DNA of 64,000 nt, from contig CM019067.1 of NCBI GenBank assembly GCA_009667805.1, forward strand, positions 69,396,997 through 69,460,996, written 5' to 3'. The translations under genes were made by a program, and so were the position numbers. Positions 44,370 to 53,137 of this stretch are shown here, one piece after another (the first letter of the stretch is position 1; the number at the start of each line of letters is the position of its first letter). The DNA comes from Leptobrachium leishanense. Taxonomy: Eukaryota > Chordata > Amphibia > Anura > Megophryidae. Below the pieces are notes generated by a model, which saw only the letters and a list, made by a program, of their open reading frames with translations, was not told where the DNA came from and made no database searches.

Positions 44370-46289
44370 TATAAGCCTCTCTCTAACGTGCGCAGCCCGT
44401 TATATTAGAATGTGCACCCATGGAACATTTATTAACTGAAAACTTATGTTTAGAAGATTTAGCACAGAGTGCACATTATTCTTTAGAGATATCAAGCTGT
44501 AATCAGAGATCCAGACACTTTTTATGCTGTTCATCATGAACCAAATAAGGGACATAACAAAAATGGCAGAGGTGAAAGAGGACTTCTTCTTCACCCAACA
44601 TTAGGGTGTGTCTGAGCACACCCGGCACACACCTGCACGCGCCACTCTCTACATCCTGTAACATACTCATGATGGTAGGCTGATGATCGCTCAGGCACTT
44701 TTCCATGCGTCCAGTGTATGGTTATATTGACATGCCTAGATTGCTCTTTGGCATCGTTACCTGATGGTGACTTGAAATGAGTAATAAAAAGTCTAGACAT
44801 GTATCAGTTCACAGAACCCCAATTCTTTATTAATCACAGCTTGCTCACAATGACATACAGGAAATAGCACTAATGAGGAGTAGAATATGCAGGCAGAAAC
44901 TCCCATGGGGTAGGAACAATTTAAAAAACAAAACAAAAATGAAACTTTACGTATTTTGGCTGTTTAGTAATTCCGTACTTGGCACGTGCACCCTGTCAAA
45001 TCATCCCTGTATTTTAATGCCGAACAGTATCTTTTTTTTTGCTAGTAAAATGTATCCTACCATGGAAGAGGTATGTGGCAGAAATCCTCAAGTATTGACA
45101 TCCCAATGAGATTTATTTAAAGGTACAATGCGTTATGTTCACTGGATCTTGACCCAGAGCTCAAGGACCCTGAACAAGTAAGAGTTGATGAGACCTTGAA
45201 TGGTGAAGACCTTTGAGGTATGGTTTAGTGACCAACAGTATAGACTATGGCAAGGCGACCAAAACGTTCTGCAGATTGTCAAGCTGCCCTCGTCGTCAGT
45301 TAGTCTGATTGGGTGAAGCATTGGGTGTTGTAGTCACCAAGTAACTACAAGAAGACTACTCATTCTACAGAATATAGACTTAAAACAGGTTTAAACGATG
45401 CACAGCCCCAGAAAATCTTTTAGAGCGCTACTTTCAAGATGTGATACGGTTTGAAATATAACATCAAGATTTCGCCAGATGGAGATCTTCAGCCATGCTT
45501 TCTCCATTAGAGGGCATAACTGCAAATGTGATTACGATTGGGATATTTGTCTTCTTTGGGTTCAACAGAAGGGCCAGGGATGAGTAAAAAGGTTGGACCC
45601 ATCTGAGAGTTGTTTTCAATCTACAATACTAAGTTAACGTGATGATACAGAAGATCTCCTACATGTTCTTTTTTTGGTGCACATGGGGAAATGACAGAAA
45701 GATCTCACAGGTCAATTGGAAAAACATATTAACTTATTCAAAGCCATAAGCAACCCATGCCTCTTTGTCTGGTTCTCAGCCAAAGACGCAAGCAGGTTGG
45801 TTGGTTGGACCTACACTCCGATTAACTGTAAAAGGCCTCATCAATTCAAGATACACTAGGAAAGAGCATTTTATTGACACTAGGAAAGCATCTCTTGGGA
45901 CACAGACAGATACTGACGTCATTGCACTTTAGATATAAAGACTGATTGAACAAACTGTAGAGCTTACAAAATATTCGTTACAGCTAGGCAATGGCAGGTC
46001 TCCCCTACCACCACAACCCTTCCAAAGTTATGTTGTGTATGGAGGAAAAAAAATGCAGGGAAGATGAGATTGGACATGGGCAGCTTGTAAAAATCAGCAA
46101 ATTCAATTCGGAGGAAACAGACAACACCAAAAGCCTGTTACAGGACATGTAAGGTTATGAAATAACTTGCATAATGCAATACTTGTATTTTTTAACAAAA
46201 ATGTAAATATTTACAAAATAAGACCCAAATTTAAACGTTTTTCAATTTTTTTTAAACATCAAGCAAATCATTCTGCAAAGAGACTGCAA
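44370..46289. other. 3' flank of STMN2, nothing else recognised
   Basis: This 1.9-kb stretch follows the last STMN2 exon on the minus strand and may include part of a long 3' UTR. No coding frame with a known domain and no clear element ends were found. Confidence 0.45.
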
Positions 46290-46295
46290 TTTATT
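46290..46295 (-). terminator. Candidate polyadenylation signal of STMN2
   Basis: TTTATT on the plus strand gives AATAAA on the minus strand, about 126 nt after the stop codon. Whether it is the one used is unknown; vertebrate STMN2 mRNAs usually have a longer 3' UTR, so a more distal signal is possible. Confidence 0.35.
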
Positions 46296-46420
46296 TTCTT
46301 AATGAGTTCTTGTCATTTTTTTCTTTTTGTTGTTATTTTATCGGAGATGTACATTTTCCATAGTAATATCGCATGATCCTTACTCATATCGGCAGAGGAA
46401 TTACTAATGAAGGGACATTT

Positions 46421-46480
46421 TCAGCCAAAAAGTTCTTCATGGAGCTCCTTGTTTCTACGCACGTCAGCAGCATGCCTTTC
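46421..46480 (-). CDS. STMN2: STMN2 (stathmin-2/SCG10), last coding exon
   Basis: On the minus strand, TTTTTTGCAG is followed by a frame reading ERHAADVRRNKELHEELFG and then TGA (46421-46423). Human STMN2 ends with a segment differing at only four or five of 19 residues, including the final Gly. The acceptor (AG at 46481-46482) sits behind a T-rich tract and the phase (0) fits the preceding exon. The encoded piece is the end of the long tubulin-binding helix (residues 161-179 in human numbering). Downstream is the 3' UTR. The intron between this exon and the previous one spans 46481-48223 and is full of repeats. The short length makes it easy to miss, but splice sites, phase and sequence all agree. 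Confidence 0.92.
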   Translation of the reverse strand, partial: ERHAADVRRNKELHEELFG

Positions 46481-46577
46481 CTGCAAAAAAAGACAAATAT
46501 CACTCTTTATGACTTCTTACTAATTCATCAATCCAGTGCTCTTAAAATACGTATTTTTTTCAATGTTGCAAAGCAAG

Positions 46578-46622
46578 CACCAAAATAATGATTAGAATTT
46601 CATAATACCATCATTATTTTGG
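46578..46622. repeat. Small hairpin related to 46665-46790
   Basis: ACCAAAATAATGAT and its inverse ATCATTATTTTGGT face each other about 100 bp into the last STMN2 intron. Confidence 0.75.
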
Positions 46623-46664
46623 TGATAACTTTAGAAGCACCAAATTTACCACCAAAAATTGAAG

Positions 46665-46790
46665 CATCTCATTTACCTGTGTCTTTATTTTACCTTCCAA
46701 AGCAAGCACCAAAATAATGATAGTATTATGAAATTATCATTATTTTGGTGCTTGCTTTGGAAGGTAAAATAGAGACAGGTAAATGAGATT
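46665..46790. mobile_element. Palindromic MITE in the last STMN2 intron
   Basis: Arms of about 55 bp (ATCTCATTTACCTGTGTC... and the inverse ...GACAGGTAAATGAGAT) pair around a loop near 46730. They share CAAAGCAAGCACCAAAATAA with the smaller hairpin beside it. Nearly perfect pairing suggests recent origin. Confidence 0.82.
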
Positions 46791-46820
46791 TAAAAAAAAT
46801 AAAAATAAAAAACATGTGCT

Positions 46821-46892
46821 GCTATGATTTGAATTTGCACCTCTTCATTACAAAGCAGAAGCGTTAACACACTGAGCCACAGGACAGGCCAA
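46821..46892 (-). repeat. tRNA-like sequence (tRNA pseudogene or SINE head)
   Basis: On the minus strand TGGCTCAGTGTGTTAACGC looks like a D-arm with A box, CTGCTTTGTAATGAAG like an anticodon region, and GGTGCAAATTCAAATC like a degenerate B box. No acceptor-stem pairing was confirmed, so it is not called as a functional tRNA. Confidence 0.55.
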
Positions 46893-47324
46893 TGTTATAT
46901 ACTGCACTGTTGGTAACTTTATGATTTAATGCCTGGCTCAGACAACCTCTGTGTGCGCACAAAATAGCGATCTCGTGCGCACGCCAAGGGTTATCTCGTG
47001 GCCTCGTTAAAAAAAAAAAAAATGCATGACACCAGCGGGGCTCTGTAGAAAATTCCTCTGAACTGGAAAAAAAAGTCTCCTATTCTCCTAAAAGAAGCTT
47101 AAATCAATAAAAATGTGTCTACATAATGTAAAAGATCATTTAAAAAAATACAAAATTAAAAAGTCTTTTAAAAATCAATAACAAAAATGTCTAATAAAAT
47201 TCAAAACATACAAAAGGGTCTTTAAAAAGACTACAAAATAAAGTGTTTTTGCAAAATATAAAAAGAATGGTGTTTAATAATAATAAGAAGAAGATAAAAA
47301 AAAGGTGTTTAAAAAAAAAAGGCA

Positions 47325-47690
47325 CCCCCAGGCCCAGGCGATCCCCAGGCTTGGCCGGCGGCCAGGTCCAGGCGATTCCCAGGCTCGGCCGACGCTCAGG
47401 ATCAGGCGATCCCCAGGCTCAGCCGGCGGCCAGGCCCAGGCGATCCTCAGGCTCCGCTGACGGCCAGGCCCAGGCGATCCTCAGGCTCAGCCGGCGGCCA
47501 GGCCCAGGCGATCCCCAGGCTCGGCCGGCAGCCAGGCCCAGGCGATCCCCAGGCTCGGCTGGCAGCCACGCCCAGGCGATCCCCAGGCTCGGCTGGCAGC
47601 CAGGCCCAGGCGATCCCCAAGCTCGGTTGGCAGCCAGGCCCAGGCGATCCCCAGGCTCGGCTGGCAGCCAGGCCCAGGTTCGGCCGGCAC
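47325..47690. repeat. GC-rich 34-bp minisatellite in the last STMN2 intron, about 11 copies
   Basis: The unit is AGGCGATCCCCAGGCTCGGC followed by CGGCAGCCAGGCCC. Because 34 is not a multiple of 3 the array is open in all plus-strand frames (PGSAGSQAQAI-like), giving a spurious 187-codon frame. Strongly GC-rich against AT-rich flanks. Confidence 0.93.
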
Positions 47691-47755
47691 CCCTCAGCCC
47701 ACTGAGCCATCAGCCCACCGGGAATCTCCCGGTAGTCCCGATGGCCAGTACATGC

Positions 47756-47916
47756 CTGTGTCTATTCACTAAAGGTGAAACTCAGGAGAATTGGCAGGAG
47801 AAGTGAAAACTATAGGTCAAACCATAAAAATTCTCCCATTTATCTCACTTTCCAAATCGGCTATTTGGTCTAGATTGTTTTTTTCTCCTGAGTTTTACCT
47901 TTATTGAATAGACCTG
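47756..47916. mobile_element. Palindromic MITE (GGTGAAACTCAGGAG family) in STMN2 intron
   Basis: TCTATTCACTAAAGGTGAAA at the left and TTTTACCTTTATTGAATAGA at the right are inverted. Same family as 12113-12286 and 51468-51645. Confidence 0.8.
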
Positions 47917-48008
47917 TTAGAATATTTTGGGGGTATATTTCAACAAGCTTTCTGTAATTCGGCCAACTGGACCTTATCAAAGTGCTTTTTTTTCACCATT
48001 TTGTAGAT

Positions 48009-48189
48009 CAGTGGTTCTCAAACCTGTCCTCAGGACCTGCTACCTGGCCAGGTTTTCCAGATATCTGAAGCGCAGCACAGGTGATATGATTTGCTGCTCA
48101 GTGATTGCAGGATTCAGTCTGCATTTCCCCAAGGTAAACCTTAAAACCTGGTCTGTTAGGGGTCCTAAGTACAGAGTTGGGAAACATTG
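48009..48189. mobile_element. hAT MITE 33 bp from the STMN2 exon 4 donor
   Basis: It starts CAGTGGTTCTCAAACCTG and ends GTTGGGAAACATTG. The flanks TTGTAGAT (48001-48008) and CTGTAGAT (48190-48197) match at 7 of 8. Same family as 49853-50036. On the gene strand it begins only 33 bases after the 5' splice site of the exon at 48224-48415. Confidence 0.82.
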
Positions 48190-48223
48190 CTGTAGATGAA
48201 AATGATGTATAAACCATCCCCAC

Positions 48224-48415
48224 CTTCTCTTGAAGACGCTCCAGGACAGAAGCTAAGTAGGCTTCACGGTTTTCTTTGATTTGTTCCATCTTCAGTGTCA
48301 ATTTCTCCTCTGCCATTTTGCTAAAGTTATTGTTTTCCTCCAGAGCCTTTTGAAGGACATCCCGCTCGTGTTCTCGCTTTTCCGCCAGTTGCTTCAGGAT
48401 TTGAGCTTCTTGAAG
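48224..48415 (-). CDS. STMN2: STMN2 (stathmin-2/SCG10), penultimate coding exon
   Basis: This 192-bp exon is exactly 64 codons and in phase 0 at both ends. It reads [20 protein letters not shown], then the signature [14 protein letters not shown], then [18 protein letters not shown]. It is the heart of the stathmin-like domain, the long helix that binds two tubulin heterodimers (human residues 97-160). Human STMN2 differs at only a few positions (for example Ser to Leu at the first residue, Asn-Leu-Ala-Ala to Tyr-Leu-Ala-Ser). The donor GT lies at 48222-48223 (AAG|GTGGGG) and the acceptor AG at 48416-48417 (CGCCAG). [11 protein letters not shown] and ERLQEK favour STMN2 over STMN3 and STMN4. 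Confidence 0.96.
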
Positions 48416-49130
48416 CTGGCGAAAATGGACAGAAAGGAATGCAGTTAGATATGTTGAAATGTGTATTTCATTCATAGATGTATATTTTATAAAATATTGA
48501 ATGACTGCTGATATAGATACAATAACTCTGATAACAGCGGACGTTAACTTAGTAATAATGACAAATTAAAAAGATCCAAGTCAGGATTGTCCAAAGAACA
48601 AAAAATGTCTAAAGAAACTCGAAGAAAAGAGATTTCACCTACTGTACAATATTTCTTTATATGATCATGAATAAACATATGAAATTATTATTTTATTACA
48701 CATGCTTTTTCCTAGTTTCTTTAAAGCACTGTTGAAGTAGTAATTATTGACAGAGTTAGCTGCCAATTTGCAGACTATAACTGCTTTGATCCATCCTGGT
48801 GAACTGCAATCACTGCCAACCTTGCACTTTTTGTGTTCTTTTGGATCTGTATAATAAATATATGACTTTGGTGGGCCTGATACCCAGTGTCAGATTTGTT
48901 TCTCAGAAGCCTGTAGGCACAGAAATCTGCAGTGCCCCTACTCCCCTCCCAAAAAAAGTAAAGTGCCAAAGACTTTTATAAATTTTAGTTTTTTGGAAAA
49001 AAAAATAATAATTAACATTTAAAACAAAAAATGAAAGGCAGTTTCTCTCTGTGCTCACATCAAAAGAAGAAGCGTTATCTGTTGCCTTAAAATGAAGGCA
49101 AAATGGAGCAGAATGTTAGGGTTCAAGTTA
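48416..49130. other. STMN2 intron, unannotated part
   Basis: First part of the 2.7-kb intron between the exons at 51126-51298 and 48224-48415. No element ends recognised here. Confidence 0.6.
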
Positions 49131-49470
49131 GGTTGGCGTCAGATGAGCGCGCTATGTGCGACTGTACCGACGTGCTTACCGGCGTCCGTCGCAGCGTTGC
49201 AACGGGACCGGTCACACGCTTGTGCACACTTGTGCGTACGCATGAAATGCGTGCGCAACAAGCGCCCGTTATCCAAGCCTCTCCATCAAAGTGCTAGGAC
49301 GCACGTTGACGGAGCTGCAAAGCGCGATTCTCAATAGAAGGATCTTGCTTTGCAGCGCTGAGCGCACTGAGTGCGCTCAGCGAGGTGGCCAGACGAACGT
49401 CGAGTGGAAGGAACGTCCACTCTCACGGATGTTCCTTCCGCTCTCCAAAGACGCTCGTCTGACACTAGCC
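49131..49470. mobile_element. Harbinger-like MITE in STMN2 intron
   Basis: Ends GGTTGGCGTCAGATGAGCGC and CGCTCGTCTGACACTAGCC are inverted, with TTA on both sides (49128-49130 and 49471-49473). GC-rich, non-coding. Confidence 0.8.
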
Positions 49471-49639
49471 TTAACCCTAAAAAAAGCACAAATCGTAACC
49501 TGTCCCTAATTTCTAATCCCAGCTATGGAAAATGATCCTCCATTTCGGCCCGGAGCAACCAAAATTCTGGGCATCAAATTACAGCTGAGACCGAGGGTCT
49601 TTTTCAAGACTTGACTTTTTAACCACTTAATTTTTTTGA

Positions 49640-50640
49640 TCATTTTATATGTGACAAATGGACATTGCCTTTGCGTAGCAAAAAAAAATAAAAAATGTTT
49701 TAATACTTTCATGGTCAAGTTTGGTATCATTAGAAAGGCCAGACTATGACCTGTCCAATGACACCTAATGTGAACTTGTAGGGTGTATATAATAGAGATA
49801 CAAGGTTCCAAAGAACCCCTGCTCTCCTCACATCAGAGCTTGTGTTGTAGATCAGTGGTTCCCAAACCTGGTCCTCAGGTCTCCCTAACAGGCCAGATCT
49901 TAAGTATTCCCTTGCAGAATTACAGACTGAATCCTGCAATTACTGTGCAGCAAATCATATCACCTGTGCTGTGCTTCAGATATCTGGCAAACCTGGCCTG
50001 TTAGGGGTACTTGAGGATCTGGTTTGGGAAGCACTGTTTTAGATGACATAATGAGTAAAAACACATTGCACCATCACCTCCACCTTTGCTCCCCAGCGTG
50101 GGAAATGAGAAGGTGAGTTAGTGCAGTGGCATGGTTTGCTTTATAAGTAAAAGCACATAATGCCACTGCCTTAGGACATAGAAATAAGTAATCCCCCCAA
50201 TTTTTTATTCTTACACATCCCATGGTCATGTTTGGTAGTGTTAGAAAGGCCAGACTGTGGCCTTTCCAATGACACCTCACATGACCTTGTGCAGTGTAAA
50301 AATCAGAGATGCAGCAATCCAAAGTTCTCTTGCCTCTCCTCACTGCAGTATCACGTTTAGGTTGTCGATGAAACACTGCATTGTGCCATCACCTCCACTC
50401 TTGCTGTTGGTGTGGGACATGAGAAGGTGAGTTAGTGTAGTGTCACTGTTTACTTCATAATTTTAAGGAGTACAATAGTGCAGCAATAGAAAAAGAAACA
50501 AAAAGGATATTTTATTTGCTATTTTATTTTTAAATTAATTTGGTTATGTGGGATATCATTAGAGAGGCTATACTCTAGCCTTTCCAATGATACCTTATAT
50601 GTCCTTCAAGCCCATACGGCTCCAGAGATACATGAGTTTT
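49640..50640. repeat. About 320-bp tandem repeat, 2 to 3 diverged copies
   Basis: Marker blocks TTAGAAAGGCCAGACT (about 49730 and 50241) and TTAGAGAGGCTATACT (about 50559), each followed by CCAATGACACCT-like sequence, are spaced about 320 bp apart once the hAT insertion at 49853-50036 is removed. CCATCACCTCCAC and TGAGAAGGTGAGTTAGTG also repeat. Confidence 0.75.
49853..50036. mobile_element. hAT MITE inside the 320-bp tandem repeat
   Basis: It starts CAGTGGTTCCCAAACCTGG and ends GGTTTGGGAAGCACTG. The flanks TTGTAGAT (49845-49852) and TTTTAGAT (50037-50044) match at 7 of 8. The second copy of the tandem repeat lacks the insertion. Confidence 0.85.
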
Positions 50641-51125
50641 ATGATTGTTAAATGTAAATTTGTTTTTGCAGGGCAAGGCGCCCCTTGTGGCAGGAGTCTC
50701 TAGGCACCTGCCTACTCGGTCTACTTAGAAATCTAGCCCTGCCGATACCTGAGCAACCTAATGCAGTATGGTCTTGGTTACATTTGTATAAGTATAGCTG
50801 TCTTGATATGTTCTTACTTTGCATATATGCAGTTCTGTGAATGTGAATGTGCTGTGATGTGCAAATTGCTTCTGCAATAATTAACATAACTAATTATAGC
50901 GTGGAGGCTATTTATCTCACTTTTTGTCCTTCACCATAACCCTTGTAAGTACTATATATATGTACACACACATACATACACATTATACGATATTAGTTGA
51001 AAAGGATTCTATGATCCCCTCACTTCTATTAAACAATCATACCAATAAAGGAAGTAGTAAACTTTTTAACAAGTGAACTTTTCTTCCCAAAATATATAAT
51101 ATATAAAAATATAAGAGATCCGCAC
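50641..51125. other. STMN2 intron, unannotated part
   Basis: Nothing recognised apart from short TA-rich runs near 50950-51000. Confidence 0.55.
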
Positions 51126-51298
51126 CTTTCGTCTCTCCTCTGCAGCCTCCAACTTTGCTTGGATATCTTCTAAGGAGACATCCTTCTTCTTTGGAGAGGC
51201 CAGGGTTCGTGGAGCTTCAGACACTGGAGAGGGCGGCTTTAGAATCAGTTCAAAAGCTTGTCCAGATGCACGCTTGTTAATCTGTTTCACTTCCATAT
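51126..51298 (-). CDS. STMN2: STMN2 (stathmin-2/SCG10), third coding exon
   Basis: This 173-bp exon starts with two bases completing an Asp codon (..|AT), then reads [40 protein letters not shown] and [17 protein letters not shown]. It covers human residues 39-96: the regulatory N-terminal part of the stathmin-like domain. Two Ser-Pro sites (PPSP and ASPKK) equal human Ser62 and Ser73, the JNK targets that control microtubule destabilisation. The acceptor AG is at 51299-51300 behind CTTTTGCC; the donor GT is at 51124-51125 (AAG|GTGCGG). [20 protein letters not shown] is diagnostic of STMN2. The preceding exon, with the palmitoylated membrane anchor, was not found to the right within the window. 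Confidence 0.97.
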
Positions 51299-51467
51299 CT
51301 GGCAAAAGAAAAGCAAAAAATGAATAGAAATAGAAGTATTGCAAGTTTGCCATGCACAGCTCTGTATGTATTTTACATTTTCACAAAGACACATTATATA
51401 TTGGCCTTTCTAGCACCGAGAATACACTTCTGCAACATTTTTGCACCTCTGACATGAAACAATGTCT

Positions 51468-51645
51468 GGTCTATTCACTAAAGGTGAAACTCAGGAGAAT
51501 GACTGGAGAAGTGAAAATTCTAGGTCCAAATAGCCAAACCAGAAAAAGTCTCCCATTTATCTCACTTTTCAAATCGGCTATTTGGTCTAGATTGCTCTCT
51601 TCTCCTGCCAATTCTCCTGAGTTTCACCTTTTAGTGAATAGACCT
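51468..51645. mobile_element. Palindromic MITE (GGTGAAACTCAGGAG family)
   Basis: The cleanest copy: TCTATTCACTAAAGGTGAAA at the left and TTTCACCTTTTAGTGAATAG at the right, with CAAATAGCC and GGCTATTTGG inside. It lies 170 bp upstream of the STMN2 third coding exon on the gene strand. Confidence 0.85.
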
Positions 51646-51939
51646 GTGTGAACGGGGTCTGAGTAGCTTGAAATAGTAGTACATATTTTCCTATCTCATG
51701 TTATACTGGACAACCAGTCAGTTAGCCATGCATAGGGCAGTTGTATTTTGTCCCTCACTCTCCACGCCCCCTTTTTTTCTTTTCCATTCTCCCTCTCCTT
51801 CCCCTCACACCAATTCAGTGCATAAGGTTGATTTGGTATGGTCTCAGAGCTTGGAACTTCATTACAGTGTATAACATGGACCACAAAAATATACACAAAA
51901 CAGATACTTCAAGAATCGCTAGTGTATCAATGTGACTTT

Positions 51940-52966
51940 TACAATCAGGGACTCCCAAGAGCTATTCCCCAAACCTCTTCTCTTGGGTAAAGTCTGAAAT
52001 TTTCATTTGTTTGCAGCTTTACTCCAGCAGTTTTGGGTGATGTCAGGATTACCCGGGTACTCCTAGGATTAACTGCACTCCTGTCTTTACCCGTAACAAG
52101 TATGTTACGGGTAAGGCCAAGAGTGCGGTTAATCCTAGGAGTACCCGGGCTAATCCCTGACATTACCCAGACTCCATTAGCAAAAGTCCGAAGTGAAATG
52201 AAATTTCGGACTTTACCCAGGTAATCTGCAAAGTATCCAGAGGCCTCTGGGTACCCTGCTTTTCTGCTGTATTTTAACCGGGTAATTAGCACATTACCCT
52301 AGTGTTGTTGGATAAAGTGTGATGTGCAACGAAACATCAGACTTTATCCGGTTAATCTGCAAAGTATCCAAACGCCTCTGGGTACTCCGCTTTTCTTGGG
52401 TTTTCAGAAGGTTACAGTTGACTGAATTCCGAGGATTACCCGGATAAAGCTGCAAACTGTCATCTGACCGATAACAAAATTGTGGTTTTTGGTTATTTTT
52501 AATGAAATTGTAACCACGGTCACAAACCACACTAAATAACCATAAATTTACTCTGTGCACTAATTGTCTGAAAATTAATTTATGAAGATAAAGATATTAT
52601 ATAAAGAGTAACCTAATGATTATTATGTTTTCTAAATTATATATAAGCACATATGACACATAATAATAGCAAAATTCACTGTTACCCAAGCGGGGTTGGA
52701 TGCTCTGCAGATTTCCCAGGTGAAGCTGCGGATAGTCCTCAGATTACCTGGGTAAAGCTTCAGACTTGCAGATTATCCGGGTCAAGTGCACATTTTTCAG
52801 CTCTTCCAGACCGTTACCCAAGGGCAGTTGGTTACTCCTAAAATTACCCGGGTAAAGTCTAAAATTTTCATGTTTTTGCAGCTTTACCCAGCGGTTTTGG
52901 GTGATGTCAGGATTACCCGGGTAATCCTAGGATTAACCGCACTCCTGGCTTTACCCGTAACAAGTA
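51940..52966. repeat. CCCGGGTAA-rich palindromic repeats
   Basis: TTACCCGGGTAA-like motifs recur many times. The block at 52040-52150 is a near-perfect palindrome around ACAAGTATGTTA. The block at 52880-52966 repeats its left half (GGGTGATGTCAGGATTACCC). AT-rich DNA (52480-52680) separates the two repeat zones. No gene. Confidence 0.75.
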
Positions 52967-53010
52967 TATATATATATGTATACTGTATATATATATATAT
53001 ATATATATGG
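52966..53010. repeat. TA microsatellite
   Basis: A run of TA dinucleotides with few interruptions. Confidence 0.9.
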
Positions 53011-53137
53011 CATTTCACTTGTGTGAACCAAAGCAATAGAAAATATCTCTGTTTGCACAGCAATATGTTGTGTTAGGATTTAAGTGATTTTTTGTGTTTA
53101 GTGATTGTGCGAATTTAAATAACTTAACACAAGCAGG

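Noticed and set aside
44400..44800. Minus-strand frames near the 3' flank of STMN2
   Set aside because: Several short overlapping frames without conserved motifs; not in phase with any STMN2 exon.
46821..46892. Functional tRNA gene
   Set aside because: A- and B-box-like sequences are degenerate and no acceptor stem could be paired; kept only as a tRNA-like repeat.
47243..47806. 187-codon plus-strand frame rich in Pro, Arg and Ala
   Set aside because: Created by a 34-bp minisatellite that is open in all frames.
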